Notes under the pieces: generated by a model | Told to the model about the DNA's origin: nothing | What the model saw: only the letters and a program-made list of their open reading frames with translations | The model's database searches: none | Program-made: the position numbers and the translations under genes | Source of the DNA: Planctomycetota bacterium | Lineage (GTDB): Bacteria; Planctomycetota; GCA-002687715 | Direction: 5' to 3' | NCBI GenBank assembly: GCA_009691765.1 | Contig: SIAO01000001.1 | Location: forward strand, 248,001 to 312,000 | Length of the DNA: 64,000 bases | Part shown: in pieces, positions 62,401 to 64,000 of the stretch | Layout of the letters: each line of letters starts with the position of its first letter | Numbering within the stretch: position 1 is the first letter of the stretch

Positions 62401-63305
62401 ACGGCCAACGCGTCAAGTCGCGCTTGATATGCAACATCGAAACTCTCACCCCAACAATCCACACTGATGCGCGCCCGCTCCGGCGGACTGAGCAGATGCA
62501 GCGCTTCCAGCAACAAGTGAAAACCCTTCATGGGGTACAGATGGCCCCAATGTCCCAAACGCAGCGTGTCACCTCGCGCCTCAGAGTTTGTGAGCGTCAG
62601 ATCGCTGATGGTGCCGTGCGGCACAACTTGGAGTCGTCCTGGTTCCAGCGCCATCATCTCGCTGACCAAACGCCGCTGCGCTTCGCTCGGCACAATGACC
62701 GCACTCGCAAGCCTCAGCTCTTGCACAAAATCGGCGTGGAACAGGTCGATCTCGTCGGCAATTTCGCGCTCTGAATGCCACGCGTCACGCGGCACGCAAT
62801 CGGCACAATTCGCGGCGTTCATCGAACGCATGCAGAAGGTGTCGTCGCGCACGCGAAAACAGCGGGCACAGGTCGCCCACAGATCGTGCAGCGTGACCAC
62901 TGCAGGAAGTTCCAAGCGGCAAAGCGTTGCTACGAGACTGCGTGTTAGGCGGATCCAATGATGCACGTGCGCGACATCAGGGCGTTCGATGGCGATGATC
63001 TTGGCAAGTTCTTCCTCCACCTCTGGGCAAAACGACTTGTCCCAGTTGTCAAGAAAGAGGCCTTGGCGACGAATGCGCCAAACAGTGATGCCCTCAAACT
63101 CCGAGCGTTCGCTACTGCACTGCGGGCTGGATTCCATGCTGCCGCTGACGACAACAACACCGTGCCCTGCAGCACGCAAAGCATGCGCAAGCTTGAGAAC
63201 ATACAGCTCTGTTCCGCCTCGAAACTCTGGCGGAAAGCCGTGTGTGATCAGCAGGATGCGTCGAGAAACTCCGTTCACGGGCGGCATGATAACGGAGCTT
63301 GGCAA
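59400..63305 (-). CDS. Giant glycosyltransferase: GT4 - coiled coil - GT4
   Basis: A 1301-residue protein with two GT4 domains. The first (15-400) opens with ITHGFPPEFRGGTELYVLKLAHALR and ends with a donor site containing LPSMAFESWSFVLDEAFSLG. The second (843-1295) opens with HDFLPRHAAGSEIYTLNLLHGL and has VVPSVWWENSPLTIHEAFMAG. Between them are about 430 residues of Glu/Ala/Leu/Arg-rich coiled coil. Each GT4 domain has a Cys cluster ending C-A-D-C. No TM segment is visible. It overlaps the next gene by 4 nt and follows the radical-SAM gene by 3 nt. Confidence 0.87.
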   Translation of the reverse strand: MPSSVIMPPVNGVSRRILLITHGFPPEFRGGTELYVLKLAHALRAAGHGVVVVSGSMESSPQCSSERSEFEGITVWRIRRQGLFLDNWDKSFCPEVEEELAKIIAIERPDVAHVHHWIRLTRSLVATLCRLELPAVVTLHDLWATCARCFRVRDDTFCMRSMNAANCADCVPRDAWHSEREIADEIDLFHADFVQELRLASAVIVPSEAQRRLVSEMMALEPGRLQVVPHGTISDLTLTNSEARGDTLRLGHWGHLYPMKGFHLLLEALHLLSPPERARISVDCWGESFDVAYQARLDALAVGLSVRWHGKYVPTDLAGVKLDWAVLPSMAFESWSFVLDEAFSLGLPVIASRRGALATRVGEAGLLFEPEQAASLAEQLQRMLRDDALRDQCRANIPVLPRMEAHAQVLERLYEQALAASVPEDTGSKLLEQRHRLHHSLVLAERLKEILFLRGRVQQEQVRADDLKLQMAKSDAALRGHEDIERNLEKSISTFEVELAQARSDYRLLLADHEEVCRAKDVVLAGFVASSADLQRELTVKAAVLADFVASTDDLQRELTVKIAALVSAQSAAAAGSTLFAGIEAERAAFEELLGRNAAKILQLEEAGAALLREAQEGARDNSTLRREAADNAQALAMLRRALADTDKDIRKNLAAANAARLELAKERSAHAARLLVLEEESLKTRAMKDAAMNILEQRIEALEEERGALLGRAAGLEATIGEAHRVGGDVALRLAEVARALGLPVGVDGSGIHALPGLTKALSSAVLEARNLMGEMQKSIEVLSTEAQRIETERATLEQGLRDEQGERERLRRSAVYRFAEKWAGVRKAAAIAAPRARDGLMILTVIHDFLPRHAAGSEIYTLNLLHGLQARGHSVHVLTTEAHQGVHSYNLRETAYEGIPITEISHQHTTRYFELTWRDRRMNRIFREVLEKLKPDVVHIQHLYHHSVDYPAICRELGIPVVFTLHEYMLLCPRGGQMLRADNERCMTPLPAKCADCIAHLSLEVIEEDSTTPRMAARIGKHLPAGMKQALKGYLGQGEAVVEPVMHGDAAHAGAIQQRLEAMVSMARDVDLFVSPSRFLRERFIAAGLVRSEQIITSDNGQDTAPFGRSSRHKARELRVGYIGTISDYKGLHVLTAAMEQLAERDDITCDIHGSLTSFPHYAEALREHSRNPRTRFHGRYASDTLPDILARLDVLVVPSVWWENSPLTIHEAFMAGLPVIASDIGGMAEFVLDGRNGLLFRVGDAADLAAKIERFADDRALADLLCNKDVPIKSIAEDAAETEARYLTLIAARRGGPV
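61621..61746 (-). repeat. 63-bp tandem repeat, two copies, inside the GT4-coiled-coil-GT4 gene
   Basis: Two nearly identical 63-bp units start at 61621 and 61684. Each encodes 21 residues ending LQRELTVK. The unit is in frame, so it lengthens the coiled coil by a whole repeat. It reads as a recent duplication. Confidence 0.85.
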
Positions 63306-63308
63306 CCC

Positions 63309-64000
63309 TTAGAGCTTGCGATCAAGCTGAATAAAGAATGTGTCTTCGCGATAGGTGCCCTGGCCCAACTGCGTGTTGTAGTTGCAGTCTTTGCAGCAGG
63401 GAATCGGATTCCCCTCCAACAGGCCCACGCGCATCTCCTTCATCAAGGGACCGTTCCAGATCAGGCTCAATGACTCCTTGTGAATGTTGCCGACGACAGG
63501 GCGGCCCTGGATACAACACGGCGCCACATCGCCTGTGAGACTCACGAACAACTCGTTCCACAAAAACTTGCATGTGTAGCGCCCACCGCTGGCCGGCGGC
63601 TCGGCCGGCACGCCGACACCGAGTGCTGGAGCAGGCGAACATGCGACCTGTGCTTGCAAACGTCGCTCCGACGCGTCTTGTTGCAACGGCGAACCATAGG
63701 CCCGCTCGTTTTGCAGTGTCTGTCCGTTGATCTCAGCCAAGACCCCGCTGTCCGCCGCGACAGGGATATTCGCTCCCACTTCGTGAAAGGATTCTTCGGC
63801 TGGGGCAGGCGCTGCCACCAGATCCGGCGCTGCACCACCAGCCAACATGAGCTTCAAATGTGGCAAAGGGCCATCCGGCAAATCGGGATCATGCACGCTC
63901 GTCGAAGCAATTTCAGCTTCCGAAACGCCCGGAATTTCCGCCGGCGTCACAAGATCGACACCGATCTCGGTGGCTACACGATGCGCGTGCCGCAGGCTCG
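63309..64000 (-). CDS. Radical SAM/SPASM domain protein, C-terminal part (5' end beyond window)
   Basis: The frame is open to the right edge, so only the last 230 residues are visible. The SPASM region is recognised from CKFLWNELFVSLTGDVAPCC, GNIHKESLSLIWNG and PCCKDCNYN. These carry Cys residues that bind auxiliary iron-sulfur clusters. About 90 residues before it are Ala/Pro-rich and lack similarity that I recognise. Radical SAM core motifs (CxxxCxxC) must lie upstream. In glycan clusters such proteins often modify sugars or peptides. It is 3 nt from the giant glycosyltransferase gene. Confidence 0.75.
   Translation of the reverse strand, partial: SLRHAHRVATEIGVDLVTPAEIPGVSEAEIASTSVHDPDLPDGPLPHLKLMLAGGAAPDLVAAPAPAEESFHEVGANIPVAADSGVLAEINGQTLQNERAYGSPLQQDASERRLQAQVACSPAPALGVGVPAEPPASGGRYTCKFLWNELFVSLTGDVAPCCIQGRPVVGNIHKESLSLIWNGPLMKEMRVGLLEGNPIPCCKDCNYNTQLGQGTYREDTFFIQLDRKL

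Overview
This 64 kb window (roughly 60% GC, very compact) looks like chromosomal DNA of an uncultured Gram-negative bacterium, most plausibly from the Planctomycetota or a neighbouring lineage. This is an inference from gene content: a TIGR03790-family protein, a fused homocysteine methyltransferase/MTHFR, lipoproteins with a MacAB-TolC-like efflux set, MltA (so peptidoglycan is made), HU with long basic ends, and an ECF sigma factor with a zinc-finger anti-sigma. No rRNA, phage, transposase or CRISPR array is visible. Genes are packed tightly. ATGA and TGATG stop/start overlaps are the rule, and several convergent pairs abut or overlap at their stop codons.

Layout. 1-5174 (minus): type II fatty-acid synthesis operon rpmF-plsX-fabH-fabD-fabG-acpP-fabF, with fabF cut by the left edge. 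5364-11561 (minus): recA, thpR, a TIGR03790 secreted protein, a DUF4026/DUF2314-like protein and MltA. 11679-15636 (plus): HMT-MTHFR fusion, uridine kinase, and an alkaline-phosphatase-superfamily protein. 15662-25706: class IV aminotransferase, a large secreted protein with a BPI/LBP (TULIP)-like organisation, a MacAB-TolC-like export operon and a RlmD-type RNA methyltransferase. 25760-32745 (plus): pfkA, ahcY, two alpha/beta hydrolases, smpB, ssrA (tmRNA) and an RlmL-like methyltransferase. 32705-39219: mnmG-modA-modB-modC operon on the minus strand, divergent from an XdhC-family gene and a hybrid histidine kinase. 39205-44947: serA, lysine 6-aminotransferase, a HEAT-repeat secreted protein and a SurA/PpiC-like isomerase. 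44948-48289: three glycosyltransferases. 48870-50110: a tRNA cluster and the HU gene.

50111-64000 (all minus) is the most distinctive part. A radical-SAM/SPASM protein (cut by the right edge) leads into a 1301-residue GT4-coiled-coil-GT4 protein and a GT4-GT2 fusion. After a 32-nt gap come seven genes joined by exact 4-nt overlaps: an alkaline-phosphatase-superfamily membrane protein, a phytol/dolichol-kinase-like protein (VTE5 type), a DUF92 protein (VTE6 type), a UbiA prenyltransferase, an NAD-dependent epimerase/reductase, an ECF sigma factor and a zinc-finger/TM/HEAT anti-sigma factor. I read this as a candidate isoprenoid-alcohol salvage and prenyl-transfer pathway tied to surface glycan synthesis and carrying its own envelope regulator.

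The remaining genes are mainly housekeeping: S-adenosylhomocysteine and methionine recycling (ahcY, HMT-MTHFR), trans-translation (smpB and ssrA, side by side), tRNA modification (mnmG), molybdate uptake next to an XdhC-type molybdoenzyme maturation gene, and envelope export and folding.
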